Origin: an uncultured Bacteroidales bacterium
GTDB lineage: Bacteria > Bacteroidota > Bacteroidia > Bacteroidales > JAFGXI01
Assembly (NCBI GenBank): GCA_947311115.1
Contig: CAMZKE010000002.1
Location: 1 to 49,931 of the forward strand
Reading direction: 5' to 3'
Length of the DNA stretch: 49,931 bases
The notes below the pieces were generated by a model. The model had not been told where the DNA came from and searched no databases. It saw only the letters and a program-made list of their open reading frames with translations. The translations under genes and the position numbers were made by a program. This document shows positions 19,072-27,893 of this stretch, piece by piece; within the stretch, counting starts at the first letter, position 1; each line of letters begins with the position of its first letter.

Positions 19072-21300
19072 CTATAAACCTTTTATATACTGTTTATTGG
19101 TTGTATTTGCAATGTATTGTTTTAAATTTGTGTTTGCATCTTCATTTATAGCTTTTTCAAATAACTGAATAATTTTTTCTTTCTCGATAAGTAAAACCGT
19201 ATTTGTTTTAATATTGCGAAAATCTATTAAATAATTATCAAAAAAGTTTGGTAAATCGGAAATAATATTAGTGTTTAAAAAGTTATTTCCGTTATATAAT
19301 TTGTTATAATTCCCTTTAGTTTTATTTATAAAATAAGTTTGTTGTTTTGTGTTTGTTATTGAATCCCATTTTTTGCAATCAGAAATACAAGTGTTTTCAA
19401 TTATATTTTTTTTGCAGCCACTAACTTGCTGAAATAAGCAGGCTCTACTTATCATTGTAGTAATTGGATGGTAAATACTATAATGTAAAGTGAAATTATC
19501 AGGCGATTTAATATTTTTAATTTGGTTTTTGTTTATTTCGTTAGAAATAAATGCTCCGGAGCAATTAAATTTTTCTTTTAGTGCAAGCAAGCTGTATGAG
19601 TTTGTAATATTTAAATGCGGTCCGGCAATCCACTTAATTCTATTTTCTGATGCAAAATTTGCAATTCCTGTGTTATTTGTTGCAATTATTTTAGGTTTTA
19701 ATTCTTGTATAAATTTTGTTGCTAAAGCAAAATCATCATCAATAATAATTGATTGAAACCAAGGGATAAGTTTAGTGTTTTCCTTAAACAAATTAATATA
19801 TTTATTGTAACTATTTTTTAATGAACTAGGTATCTCAAAATATATTTTTGCGTTTGTTTTATTGCATAAGCAAATGTCGTTAAACGAAGAAATTAATACC
19901 GAAATTGAGGTGCTTGTGTTTTGTTTCTGATGGCTAATGTTGGGTAATTCTATCGGTTTATTAAATATTTTACCATTATATAATTGCGATAAAACTTCAT
20001 TCTTTAAGGAAGTTATTTCGCTGAAAGCTAAAAATAATTCTGTTTTTAAATTTACCGCTAATTTGCTTATTATAAATTCAGTATCGTTAATTGTTTTGAA
20101 TCGTTTAATTATAGTTTCGTAGTTTAAAGGTTCGTTGCCGCTTGTTTTTAAATTTGACTTAGAGTATAAGGTAAAAGTATTGATTTCAGTTTTAACAACA
20201 ATTTTTAATGGTTCTCCTTCTTCGCCAAAAACACTTATTTCAATAGGCTTTTTGTGAATATTTACAACATCTATTTTATGTTTAACAGTTTCTTTAATTT
20301 TATCTTTTTCAGCATATAATTTTAATGATGCTTTTTCTAACTCATTGCTATTATCTATATTGTTAATATCTGACAAATGTTTTATTGAATTATCGCGAGG
20401 ATTATCAATAAACATATTTTTACTTATTTTATTTGTTAAAAAGCCATTTGTAAAATCGCGATTAAAAATTTTAAATAAATCAGAGTTATCAGTGTTTTTT
20501 ATATTAGAATAGTAATTATTTATATGTTTTCGCCAAGTATTAACAACAGTGTAAACATAATCGTATTTTTTAATTCTTCCTTCAATTTTAAGTGATGATA
20601 CACCCGCTTTAATTAATTCATCTAAATTATTAAATGCTGAATTATCTTTTAAATTTAGAGGGTAGTTATTACCGTTTTCTGTTGTTAAATATTTATCTCT
20701 GCAAGCCTGACTACACCTACCTCTGTTGCCGGAATTACTACTCTGTACAGAGCTTATATAGCAAACGCCGGAAAAAGAAATGCAGTACGATCCGTGTACA
20801 AAAACTTCTGTTTTTATATTTTTATTTGTTGCGTAGTTTGTAATATATTTAATTTCAGATATATTAAGTTCTCGTGCTAAATTTACCCTGTCGATATTAA
20901 ACACCTTCAAAAATTTTATTTGACCTGAATTATGTGTGGTTGTTTGAGTTGATGCATGTATTTTCAAACTCTTGAAATATATAGAAACTAAATAAAATAA
21001 ACCGATATCTTGAATTATTACAGCATCAATACTAGTATTAACTAGTTTATTTAATAAATTAATAATTGCAGATATTTCATTTTCTAAAATTATTATATTT
21101 AAAGTTAGAAAAACTTTACAATTGTTTTTATGAGCTAAATATAATATTCCTTGCAAATCATAAAAACTTAGTTTCTCAGATTTATTCCTAGCATTAAATT
21201 TATCTAAACCGCAATAAACAGCATCTGCACCACCAATAATAGCTGCTTTTATCGATTCAATATTTCCTCCGGGGGCAAGTAATTCTATATAGTTTTTCAC
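19072..21300 (-). CDS. U32 peptidase family protein with DUF3656 domain (RlhA/TrhP-like)
   Basis: The N-terminal peptidase U32 domain starts ELLAPGGNIESIKAAIIGGADAVYCG. It carries the U32 signature EVFVHGSYCISFSGVCYIS with C173 and C180, followed by C196 and C200. A DUF3656-like beta domain covers about 325-435, and a second barrel-like half follows to the end. Characterised E. coli relatives (RlhA, TrhP) are needed for hydroxylation of 23S rRNA or tRNA rather than proteolysis, so an RNA-modification role is likely. The C-terminal half has a second cluster, C621, C629, C638 and C642. The GTG at 21300 is chosen as start (742 residues), because an upstream TTG lies inside the -7 box. It is divergent from secA. 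Confidence 0.8.
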   Translation of the reverse strand: MKNYIELLAPGGNIESIKAAIIGGADAVYCGLDKFNARNKSEKLSFYDLQGILYLAHKNNCKVFLTLNIIILENEISAIINLLNKLVNTSIDAVIIQDIGLFYLVSIYFKSLKIHASTQTTTHNSGQIKFLKVFNIDRVNLARELNISEIKYITNYATNKNIKTEVFVHGSYCISFSGVCYISSVQSSNSGNRGRCSQACRDKYLTTENGNNYPLNLKDNSAFNNLDELIKAGVSSLKIEGRIKKYDYVYTVVNTWRKHINNYYSNIKNTDNSDLFKIFNRDFTNGFLTNKISKNMFIDNPRDNSIKHLSDINNIDNSNELEKASLKLYAEKDKIKETVKHKIDVVNIHKKPIEISVFGEEGEPLKIVVKTEINTFTLYSKSNLKTSGNEPLNYETIIKRFKTINDTEFIISKLAVNLKTELFLAFSEITSLKNEVLSQLYNGKIFNKPIELPNISHQKQNTSTSISVLISSFNDICLCNKTNAKIYFEIPSSLKNSYNKYINLFKENTKLIPWFQSIIIDDDFALATKFIQELKPKIIATNNTGIANFASENRIKWIAGPHLNITNSYSLLALKEKFNCSGAFISNEINKNQIKNIKSPDNFTLHYSIYHPITTMISRACLFQQVSGCKKNIIENTCISDCKKWDSITNTKQQTYFINKTKGNYNKLYNGNNFLNTNIISDLPNFFDNYLIDFRNIKTNTVLLIEKEKIIQLFEKAINEDANTNLKQYIANTTNKQYIKGL

Positions 21301-21312
21301 AATAAATTTTCG

Positions 21313-21320
21313 CAAAAGTA
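21313..21320 (-). promoter_or_regulatory. -7 promoter box of the U32 family gene
   Basis: TACTTTTG on the minus strand matches TAnnTTTG, 12 bases before the GTG start. The transcript would have a leader of only a few bases. Confidence 0.5.
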
Positions 21321-21393
21321 AATATTAAATATCGTAAACTATAATTCGTTAACTAAGTGTTGATATACCTAATTTTTTTTAATTAATTTTAAC

Positions 21394-21424
21394 TTGATAA
21401 ACTCTACTAATTAGTATATTTTTG
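21394..21424 (+). promoter_or_regulatory. secA promoter (TTG, 20-base spacer, TATTTTTG)
   Basis: TTG at 21394-21396 and TATTTTTG at 21417-21424, with 20 bases between, match the Bacteroidota primary-sigma consensus. They lie 45 bases upstream of the secA ATG. Confidence 0.65.
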
Positions 21425-21469
21425 TGAGTTGCTAAAAAAATAGCATAATTTAAAAATAATTGTAAAATA

Positions 21470-24400
21470 ATGGGAATTTTTGATAAAATACTTGGAGCTT
21501 TTGTAGGAAACAAGGCAGATAGAGATATTAAAGCCATACAGCCATATGTTGATAAAGTTAATGAAGTATATGATAGTATTAAAGTATTATCTAATGATGG
21601 TTTACGTGAAAAAACACTAGAGCTGAAACAACGAATAACAGATAGTATTCAGCCTTTAAACGATGAAATTTCTGAGCTTAATAAAAATATTACTGATAAT
21701 AAAGTTGAATTAGAAGACCGAGAAGCCATTTATAACAAAATAGATAAACTTGAGGAAGAAATAACAGTAAAAATAGAAGAAATACTAGAAGAAATATTAC
21801 CAGAAGCATTTGCTATTGTTAAAGATACTGCTCGTAGATTCTTTGAAAATGAAGAAATAGAAGTTACAGCTACTCAATTTGACAAAGATTTATCGTTAAA
21901 AGCTGCTAATGTTGAAATTGATGGAGATAAGGCGATATGGTATAATAAGTGGGAAGCTGGAGGAACTGAAATTACTTGGGATATGGTACATTACGATGTA
22001 CAGCTTTTTGGTGGTGTTGCTCTACATAAAGGTAATATTGCTGAGATGGCAACAGGAGAGGGTAAAACACTTGTGGCAACCTTGCCTGTTTTCTTAAATG
22101 CACTTACCGGTCGTGGTGTCCATTTGGTAACAGTAAACGATTATCTTGCAAAACGTGACTCGGAGTGGATGGGACCTTTATTTCAATTTCATGGTTTAAG
22201 TGTTGATTGTATCGACAAACATAATCCAAATTCTGATGCTAGAAGAAAAGCTTATAAAGCCGATATTACTTACGGAACAAATAATGAGTTTGGTTTCGAT
22301 TATTTGCGTGATAATATGGCAGTAAGTCCAAAAGACCTAGTTCAACGTAAACACAATTTTTCTATTGTTGATGAGGTTGATTCTGTGTTAATTGATGATG
22401 CTCGTACTCCATTAATTATTTCTGGACCTACCCCAAAAGGCGACAACCAGTTATTTGATGAGATGAAACCAAAGGTTGAAGTTTTATTTAGTGAGCAAAA
22501 GAAATTGGTGACAGAAATTCTAGCAAAAGCAAAAAAATATATTTCTGAAGGAAACGAGAAAGAAGGTGGGCTTTTGCTTTTACGTGCATGGAAAGGTTTA
22601 CCTAAAAATAAAGCAATAATAAAGTATTTAAGCGAAGAAGGCATGAAATCACTGTTATTAAAAACAGAGAATATATACATGCAAAACAATAACAAAGAAA
22701 TGTATAAAGTTACTGATGATTTATTCTTTGTTATTGATGAAAAAAACAATTCAATTGAACTTACCGATAAAGGAGTTAACACAATAACTTCTAATACTGA
22801 TGACCCCAATTTCTTTATTTTACCTGACATAGGAACCGAAATTGCCGATATCGAGAAATCGGAATTGGACGACAATGAAAAGTTAGAACAGAAAGATAAA
22901 ATGCTTAGCGATTATGGTGTGAAATCGGAACGTGTTCATACAATAAATCAACTATTAAAAGCATATACATTATTCGAAAAAGAAAATGAATACGTTGTTG
23001 TTGACAACAAGGTTAAAATTGTTGATGAGCAAACAGGTCGTATGATGGAAGGCCGTCGTTATTCTGACGGATTGCACCAAGCTATTGAGGCAAAAGAGAA
23101 TTGTAAAATTGAGGCAGCAACACAAACCTATGCAACCGTAACTTTACAAAACTATTTTAGAATGTATAATAAGCTTGCCGGTATGACAGGTACAGCTGAA
23201 ACAGAAGCAGGTGAGCTTTGGAATATCTATAAATTAGATGTAATTGTAATTCCAACAAACCGTCCAATTGCTAGAATTGACCACGAAGATTTAATTTACA
23301 AAACAAAACGTGAAAAATATAACGCAGTAATCGATACTATTGTTGATTTGGTTAATGCAGGTCGTCCGGTTTTGGTAGGTACAACTACAGTTGAAATTTC
23401 AGAACTTTTAAGTCGTACTCTTAAAATTAGAGGAATAAAACACAATGTGCTTAACGCAAAGCTACACCAAAAAGAAGCTGATATAGTTGCCGAAGCCGGT
23501 AGGGCAGGAGTAGTAACTATTGCAACAAATATGGCAGGGCGTGGTACCGATATTAAGCTTACCGATGAGGTTAAAAAAGCAGGCGGTCTTGCTATTGTTG
23601 GTACAGAGCGTCATGAATCTCGTCGTGTTGACCGTCAGTTACGTGGTCGTGCCGGACGTCAGGGTGACCCGGGTTCATCACAATTTTATGTTTCGCTTGA
23701 AGATAATTTAATGCGTCTTTTTGGTTCAGATAAAATTTCTAAAATGATGGATAGACTTGGCTTAAAAGAGGGTGAAGTTATTCAGCATTCAATGATAACA
23801 AAATCAATTGAGAGAGCTCAAAAGAAAGTTGAAGAAAATAACTTTGGTATTCGTAAACGACTTCTTGAGTACGATGATGTAATGAACTCGCAACGTGAGG
23901 TAATTTACAAACGAAGAAGACATGCTTTATATGGCGAACGTATTGGCGTTGATATAGTTAATTTATTTTATGATGTTTGCGAAGGTATAGTTGCTGAGTG
24001 TCATGGCTATGTCGATTATAATGAGTTTGCAATTGAAATATTAAGAGTACTTTCAATCGAAAATCCGGTAACAGAAGAGGAATATTTAAAATTAAACTTA
24101 ACTGAAATTGTAGAAAAAGTTTACGAAGAGGCATTAGGTTCGTTTAAACGTAAAGCTGAAATTATTACAAAGCAAGCATGGCCTGTAATTAAAGATGTAT
24201 ATGAAAATCAGAGAGGTCAATATGAAAATATTGTAGTTCCAATTTCTGATGGTTTAAAAGTTTACAGTATTACGGTAAATCTTGAAAAGGCTTATGAAAC
24301 GCAGGGAGCAGAGCTCGTTAGTGAGTATGAGAAAGCTTCAATATTAATGTCAATTGATGATTCGTGGAAAGAGCATTTGCGTGAAATGGACGACTTAAAA

Positions 24401-24769
24401 ACATCGGTGCAAAATGCAAGTTACGAGCAAAAAGATCCATTATTAATTTATAAATTTGAATCGTTTGAGTTATTTAAACAGGTAGTAGATAAAATTAACA
24501 GAGATGTAATATCAATGTTAATGAAAGCACATATTCCTATTTCTGATGGTAGCTCGGTACAGCAAGCACCACAAGTTAAACAGATGGATATGAGTAAATA
24601 CGAAACAAGTCGTACCGACGATTCGTTTACCGGAGGTGATACTCGTGAAAAACAAAAAATACAGCCTGTTAAAGTTGAAAAACAAGTAGGGAGAAACGAA
24701 CCTTGCCCTTGTGGAAGTGGTAAAAAATATAAAAATTGCCACGGAAAACCCGGTGCAGAGTCTTTATAG
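21470..24769 (+). CDS. secA: Preprotein translocase ATPase SecA
   Basis: SecA is the motor that drives proteins through SecYEG. The Walker A loop ATGEGKT is at residues 194-200, the DEAD-type box reads [16 protein letters not shown], and the NBD2 motifs [12 protein letters not shown] and [16 protein letters not shown] are intact. The C-terminal zinc tail [14 protein letters not shown] contacts SecB or phospholipid in known SecAs. At 1,099 residues it is about 200 longer than E. coli SecA. The extra length lies mainly after the DEVD box (about residues 320-480) and near the N-terminus (a coiled, charged segment around 50-110), as known for Bacteroidota. Two membrane-protein genes follow closely. 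Confidence 0.97.
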   Translation: MGIFDKILGAFVGNKADRDIKAIQPYVDKVNEVYDSIKVLSNDGLREKTLELKQRITDSIQPLNDEISELNKNITDNKVELEDREAIYNKIDKLEEEITVKIEEILEEILPEAFAIVKDTARRFFENEEIEVTATQFDKDLSLKAANVEIDGDKAIWYNKWEAGGTEITWDMVHYDVQLFGGVALHKGNIAEMATGEGKTLVATLPVFLNALTGRGVHLVTVNDYLAKRDSEWMGPLFQFHGLSVDCIDKHNPNSDARRKAYKADITYGTNNEFGFDYLRDNMAVSPKDLVQRKHNFSIVDEVDSVLIDDARTPLIISGPTPKGDNQLFDEMKPKVEVLFSEQKKLVTEILAKAKKYISEGNEKEGGLLLLRAWKGLPKNKAIIKYLSEEGMKSLLLKTENIYMQNNNKEMYKVTDDLFFVIDEKNNSIELTDKGVNTITSNTDDPNFFILPDIGTEIADIEKSELDDNEKLEQKDKMLSDYGVKSERVHTINQLLKAYTLFEKENEYVVVDNKVKIVDEQTGRMMEGRRYSDGLHQAIEAKENCKIEAATQTYATVTLQNYFRMYNKLAGMTGTAETEAGELWNIYKLDVIVIPTNRPIARIDHEDLIYKTKREKYNAVIDTIVDLVNAGRPVLVGTTTVEISELLSRTLKIRGIKHNVLNAKLHQKEADIVAEAGRAGVVTIATNMAGRGTDIKLTDEVKKAGGLAIVGTERHESRRVDRQLRGRAGRQGDPGSSQFYVSLEDNLMRLFGSDKISKMMDRLGLKEGEVIQHSMITKSIERAQKKVEENNFGIRKRLLEYDDVMNSQREVIYKRRRHALYGERIGVDIVNLFYDVCEGIVAECHGYVDYNEFAIEILRVLSIENPVTEEEYLKLNLTEIVEKVYEEALGSFKRKAEIITKQAWPVIKDVYENQRGQYENIVVPISDGLKVYSITVNLEKAYETQGAELVSEYEKASILMSIDDSWKEHLREMDDLKTSVQNASYEQKDPLLIYKFESFELFKQVVDKINRDVISMLMKAHIPISDGSSVQQAPQVKQMDMSKYETSRTDDSFTGGDTREKQKIQPVKVEKQVGRNEPCPCGSGKKYKNCHGKPGAESL

Positions 24770-24780
24770 GTATATTTCAG

Positions 24781-25326
24781 ATGCCCGAAAAAACAGATAT
24801 AAAACAAATAGTATTGATATTAATATCAGCAGTTGTATTTATGTCTGTTTTTTTTATACTAACTAAGAAAATATATGTAAAAAAAGATACTGCATTTTAT
24901 ACAACTACTTTTTTTTACAAAAAAAGCAAAATTGATAGTGTTACATATAATTGTGAATATAGCCATATAAAATCTGAAATAAAACTAGACACAATAAGTT
25001 TTGATACCTTAAAATCGATAGTAATATCGCCAACTGTAAAACTTGATACATCAGATACCGAGTTATTTTTAATTTTAAGTATTGATTATAATAATAAGAA
25101 TGTCTTTTGGAAATCTTATAGATTACAAAGTCAGGTATTTGAATTAAATAAATGGAAAAAAATAAAGCAAATTCAAAATTTTGATAATTTTTATTTTGAT
25201 AAAAATTATGTGGTAAAAACATATTTTTGGAATAAAACTAAAAGTAATTTTCAAATAAAAAATATTGAGTTAAAGTTATATTCTGAACCTCAAGAAAATT
25301 ATAATTTAATTTTCAATAAGAATTAA
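24781..25326 (+). CDS. Single-span membrane protein of unknown function
   Basis: I do not recognise this 181-residue protein. One membrane span lies at about residues 9-29 (IVLILISAVVFMSVFFIL), followed by a roughly 150-residue domain rich in beta-prone, aromatic and lysine/asparagine residues that should lie outside the cytoplasm. The ATG at 24781 is chosen because upstream in-frame TTG codons fall inside secA. It starts 11 bases after secA and ends one base before the next membrane protein gene, so it probably works with that protein. It may be expressed by read-through from the secA promoter. Confidence 0.65.
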   Translation: MPEKTDIKQIVLILISAVVFMSVFFILTKKIYVKKDTAFYTTTFFYKKSKIDSVTYNCEYSHIKSEIKLDTISFDTLKSIVISPTVKLDTSDTELFLILSIDYNNKNVFWKSYRLQSQVFELNKWKKIKQIQNFDNFYFDKNYVVKTYFWNKTKSNFQIKNIELKLYSEPQENYNLIFNKN

Positions 25327-25327
25327 C

Positions 25328-27610
25328 ATGAAATTTTCAAGCAAAAATATTGCACTGGTAATACTAACTTTAATGTCTGTTATTTTTGTTGTGTTTTTTT
25401 ATGGAAATATATTGCAATCTCCAAATAATTTTATGTTTTGTTATTCAGGTGATGCGTTAAAAAATTATGCGAATTTTAAGTATCATATTCAGTACGATAA
25501 TAGTTTTATAAGTTATAATGGTGTTTTTTATCCTTATGGGGAAAGTATTATTTTTACAGATATTCATCCTGCCTTAGCTAGTTTTTATAAGCTACTAGGT
25601 TTTATTTTTCCAAGTATTGGGTATTATTCTGTTGGAATAATAAATTTACAGATTCTATTGTCAATTATTATAACTTCAATAGTATTATTTTTTGTATTTA
25701 TAAGATTAAAAGTATCTGAGTTTACATCTGTATTTGGTGCTTTTGCAATTACAGTTTTATCATCACATATTTTGCTTCTAAATTATGGACATTGGGCTTT
25801 GAGCTATGCATGGTCATTACCACTTGCGTGGTTATTACTTATTATTTTTCTAGAGAAAAATAATAAGTTGAAATGGTCAATATTTATTGCAATAAATACT
25901 TTTTTATGGTTTTTAACACATGGATATCAGGGATTAACAACGCTTTTATTTACCGCATCGGTATTTTTAATGCTGTTAATTAATAATATTAAAGAAAAGC
26001 AGAAGTTGATATTATTTGCCAAACATTTTGTAATACAAGTTATTGCTCCGGTAGGTGTGTATTATTTTTTTACAATTATTTTTGATAATCATCTAGAAAG
26101 AATAAATATGCCATTTACTACGGCATATACATCAGATATTAATTTTATATTAACACCAAATTATTCATTTTTAAAACCTTTGTACTATTTTTTTAATGAT
26201 TTTACTGTTGTTGATAAAAGCTGGAGTTTAATTGGTAATTACATTGGTTTTTCAACTCTTGTAATAGGCTTTGTGTTTTTAATAAAATATTCAAAATATA
26301 AGCACATTCTTAAAAAAGATGGCTTTAATTTATTTATTCCCGCATCCTTTATTATTCTTGCCTATTCGTTTGGAATGCCATTTAAATATAATTTAGAATT
26401 TGTATTAGATTTTATACCTAAAATAAAGCAATTTACTGGTCTAGGGCGATTTGCATGGGTGTTTTATTTTGTAATAACAGTGTTTGGTTTTTATTTTATC
26501 GATAAAATTATTAAACAAAAATATTTAAAATATTCATTGGTGTTTTTAGCTGCTTTTGTAATGAGTATAGAGGGTGGGGCATATCATGCTCATATTTCAA
26601 AAACAATTGATAATCCTAATATTTTAAAACAAGAGAGTATTCCTGTAGTATATAAAGAGTTAACAAATATTGATGTGTCAAAATATCAGGCAGTAATAAC
26701 CTTGCCATTTTTTATAAATTATGGTAATCCTTATTCTACCGATTATGCAGCGCAAAAATCATCATATTTATATTCTGTTATTCCTTCATTTACAGGGCTA
26801 CCCACCTTAAATGCTACATTATCACGTCCTCCATTAGACGAAGAACGAAAATTAATGCAGTTTTTTTCGCCAAATAATTATTATAAAGAGATAAAAACAG
26901 ATTTTAAATCGGATAAGCCTTTTTTAATATTACATACGAAAGAAAAATTACCCAAGAGAGAAGCTGATTTCTTGAAAAATTGTACAAAGTTAAAGTCTAC
27001 AAAAAATTACGACTTATATGAAATTGATTTTAATAAGGTTTTTGATTTTGATTCTAAAAAAGTTTTTGATGATTATTACAGAATAAAAAATTCTTTAATA
27101 CTAAAAAATTCTGTTCTTATTTCAGACTCATCGTTTATTTATTTCAATAATTTTAATAAAAATATTAATGATACAAGTTTGTTTGGTAATGGAGTGTATT
27201 CCAAATATAAATTAAATAGTACTCCTGTATTAAGATATGAATGTACTAATTTAGAAATTGGAAAAATATATAATATCAGTTTCTGGTATTTCAATAAAAA
27301 TTACGATCAAGCATTTACTGTTATTAATTTAAAAGAAATAAATCTATATAATAATTCTACTGTTAATAATGTTAATATTTCCCCATTAAGCAGTGAGATT
27401 ATATACGGAAATTGGAGTTATGTTGAAATAGATTTTGAAATTGTAGATAAATCTAATATCTTATTATTGAATAATATCTCGCAAGATGAATTTCTTGATA
27501 ATAAAATTTACATTGATAATTTATTAATTAGAGAAAAATCGATTGATTGTTATCAAGAAGTAGGAGATAGTATATTGTTAATTAATAATATGATATACAA
27601 ATTGCCATAG
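25328..27610 (+). CDS. Polytopic membrane protein, GT-C-like glycosyltransferase with C-terminal carbohydrate-binding-like domain
   Basis: About ten membrane spans fill residues 8-420. The first extracytoplasmic loop carries GDALKNYANFKYHI and YPYGESIIFTDIHP, acidic motifs of the kind seen in lipid-phosphosugar-dependent GT-C enzymes. A soluble region follows from about 440. The last 150 residues look like a beta sandwich of the carbohydrate-binding module 4/9 type (YNISFWYFNK, later NWSYVEIDFEIV and IYIDNLLIRE). The likely role is transfer of sugar from a polyprenyl carrier to an envelope acceptor, but donor and acceptor are unknown. A YfhO-type protein is the main alternative. It is coupled to the preceding gene by a 1-base gap. 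Confidence 0.6.
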   Translation: MKFSSKNIALVILTLMSVIFVVFFYGNILQSPNNFMFCYSGDALKNYANFKYHIQYDNSFISYNGVFYPYGESIIFTDIHPALASFYKLLGFIFPSIGYYSVGIINLQILLSIIITSIVLFFVFIRLKVSEFTSVFGAFAITVLSSHILLLNYGHWALSYAWSLPLAWLLLIIFLEKNNKLKWSIFIAINTFLWFLTHGYQGLTTLLFTASVFLMLLINNIKEKQKLILFAKHFVIQVIAPVGVYYFFTIIFDNHLERINMPFTTAYTSDINFILTPNYSFLKPLYYFFNDFTVVDKSWSLIGNYIGFSTLVIGFVFLIKYSKYKHILKKDGFNLFIPASFIILAYSFGMPFKYNLEFVLDFIPKIKQFTGLGRFAWVFYFVITVFGFYFIDKIIKQKYLKYSLVFLAAFVMSIEGGAYHAHISKTIDNPNILKQESIPVVYKELTNIDVSKYQAVITLPFFINYGNPYSTDYAAQKSSYLYSVIPSFTGLPTLNATLSRPPLDEERKLMQFFSPNNYYKEIKTDFKSDKPFLILHTKEKLPKREADFLKNCTKLKSTKNYDLYEIDFNKVFDFDSKKVFDDYYRIKNSLILKNSVLISDSSFIYFNNFNKNINDTSLFGNGVYSKYKLNSTPVLRYECTNLEIGKIYNISFWYFNKNYDQAFTVINLKEINLYNNSTVNNVNISPLSSEIIYGNWSYVEIDFEIVDKSNILLLNNISQDEFLDNKIYIDNLLIREKSIDCYQEVGDSILLINNMIYKLP

Positions 27611-27703
27611 TTTAGTAATTATGTTGTAAAACATTTATTTAGCATTATATTAAAATAATAAATTTATAATTGATGCGTTAGTAATGTAAACTAATCAAAA
27701 AGT

Positions 27704-27711
27704 TATATTTG
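27704..27711 (+). promoter_or_regulatory. -7 promoter box ahead of a 58-codon gene
   Basis: TATATTTG matches TAnnTTTG and ends only 3 bases before the ATG at 27715. The expected start of transcription would fall at or next to the start codon, suggesting a leaderless mRNA. Confidence 0.5.
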
Positions 27712-27714
27712 CGT

Positions 27715-27891
27715 ATGAACAGTAACTCTACTTTATTAATTGACGTATCACAACAAGGGAAAATAGAAATAATAGATTTGCGAGAAATAATTAATCTTGA
27801 CAATCAGTTTTCAGATGTGTTATCACATATTGAAAAATCTAATTTAACACCTTCACAAAAAGTGATTGAAAATATATTAAACGAATTATAG
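27715..27891 (+). CDS. Small hypothetical protein, 58 aa
   Basis: I do not recognise this protein. It has 58 residues, begins MNSNSTLLIDVSQQGKIEII and ends in the helical segment SNLTPSQKVIENILNEL. There is no signal peptide or membrane span. A -7 promoter box lies immediately upstream, which supports expression and the ATG at 27715; an in-frame TTG at 27709 lies inside that box and is rejected. The stop codon is 2 bases from the stop of the converging LysM gene, so the two transcripts must overlap unless termination occurs inside the genes. Confidence 0.5.
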   Translation: MNSNSTLLIDVSQQGKIEIIDLREIINLDNQFSDVLSHIEKSNLTPSQKVIENILNEL

Positions 27892-27893
27892 TC

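Noticed and set aside
21301-21315. U32 gene starting at a TTG at 21315
   Set aside because: The TTG overlaps the -7 box TACTTTTG; the GTG at 21300 directly precedes the conserved ELLAPGG segment.
22342-22875. Long minus-strand open frame within secA
   Set aside because: It is antisense to well-conserved SecA sequence, shows no recognisable domain, and has low-complexity composition expected from a shadow of an AT-rich gene.
24736-24780. Longer form of the single-span membrane protein starting at a TTG at 24736
   Set aside because: It would lie mostly inside the zinc-tail coding region of secA; the ATG at 24781 gives a good membrane-anchor start.
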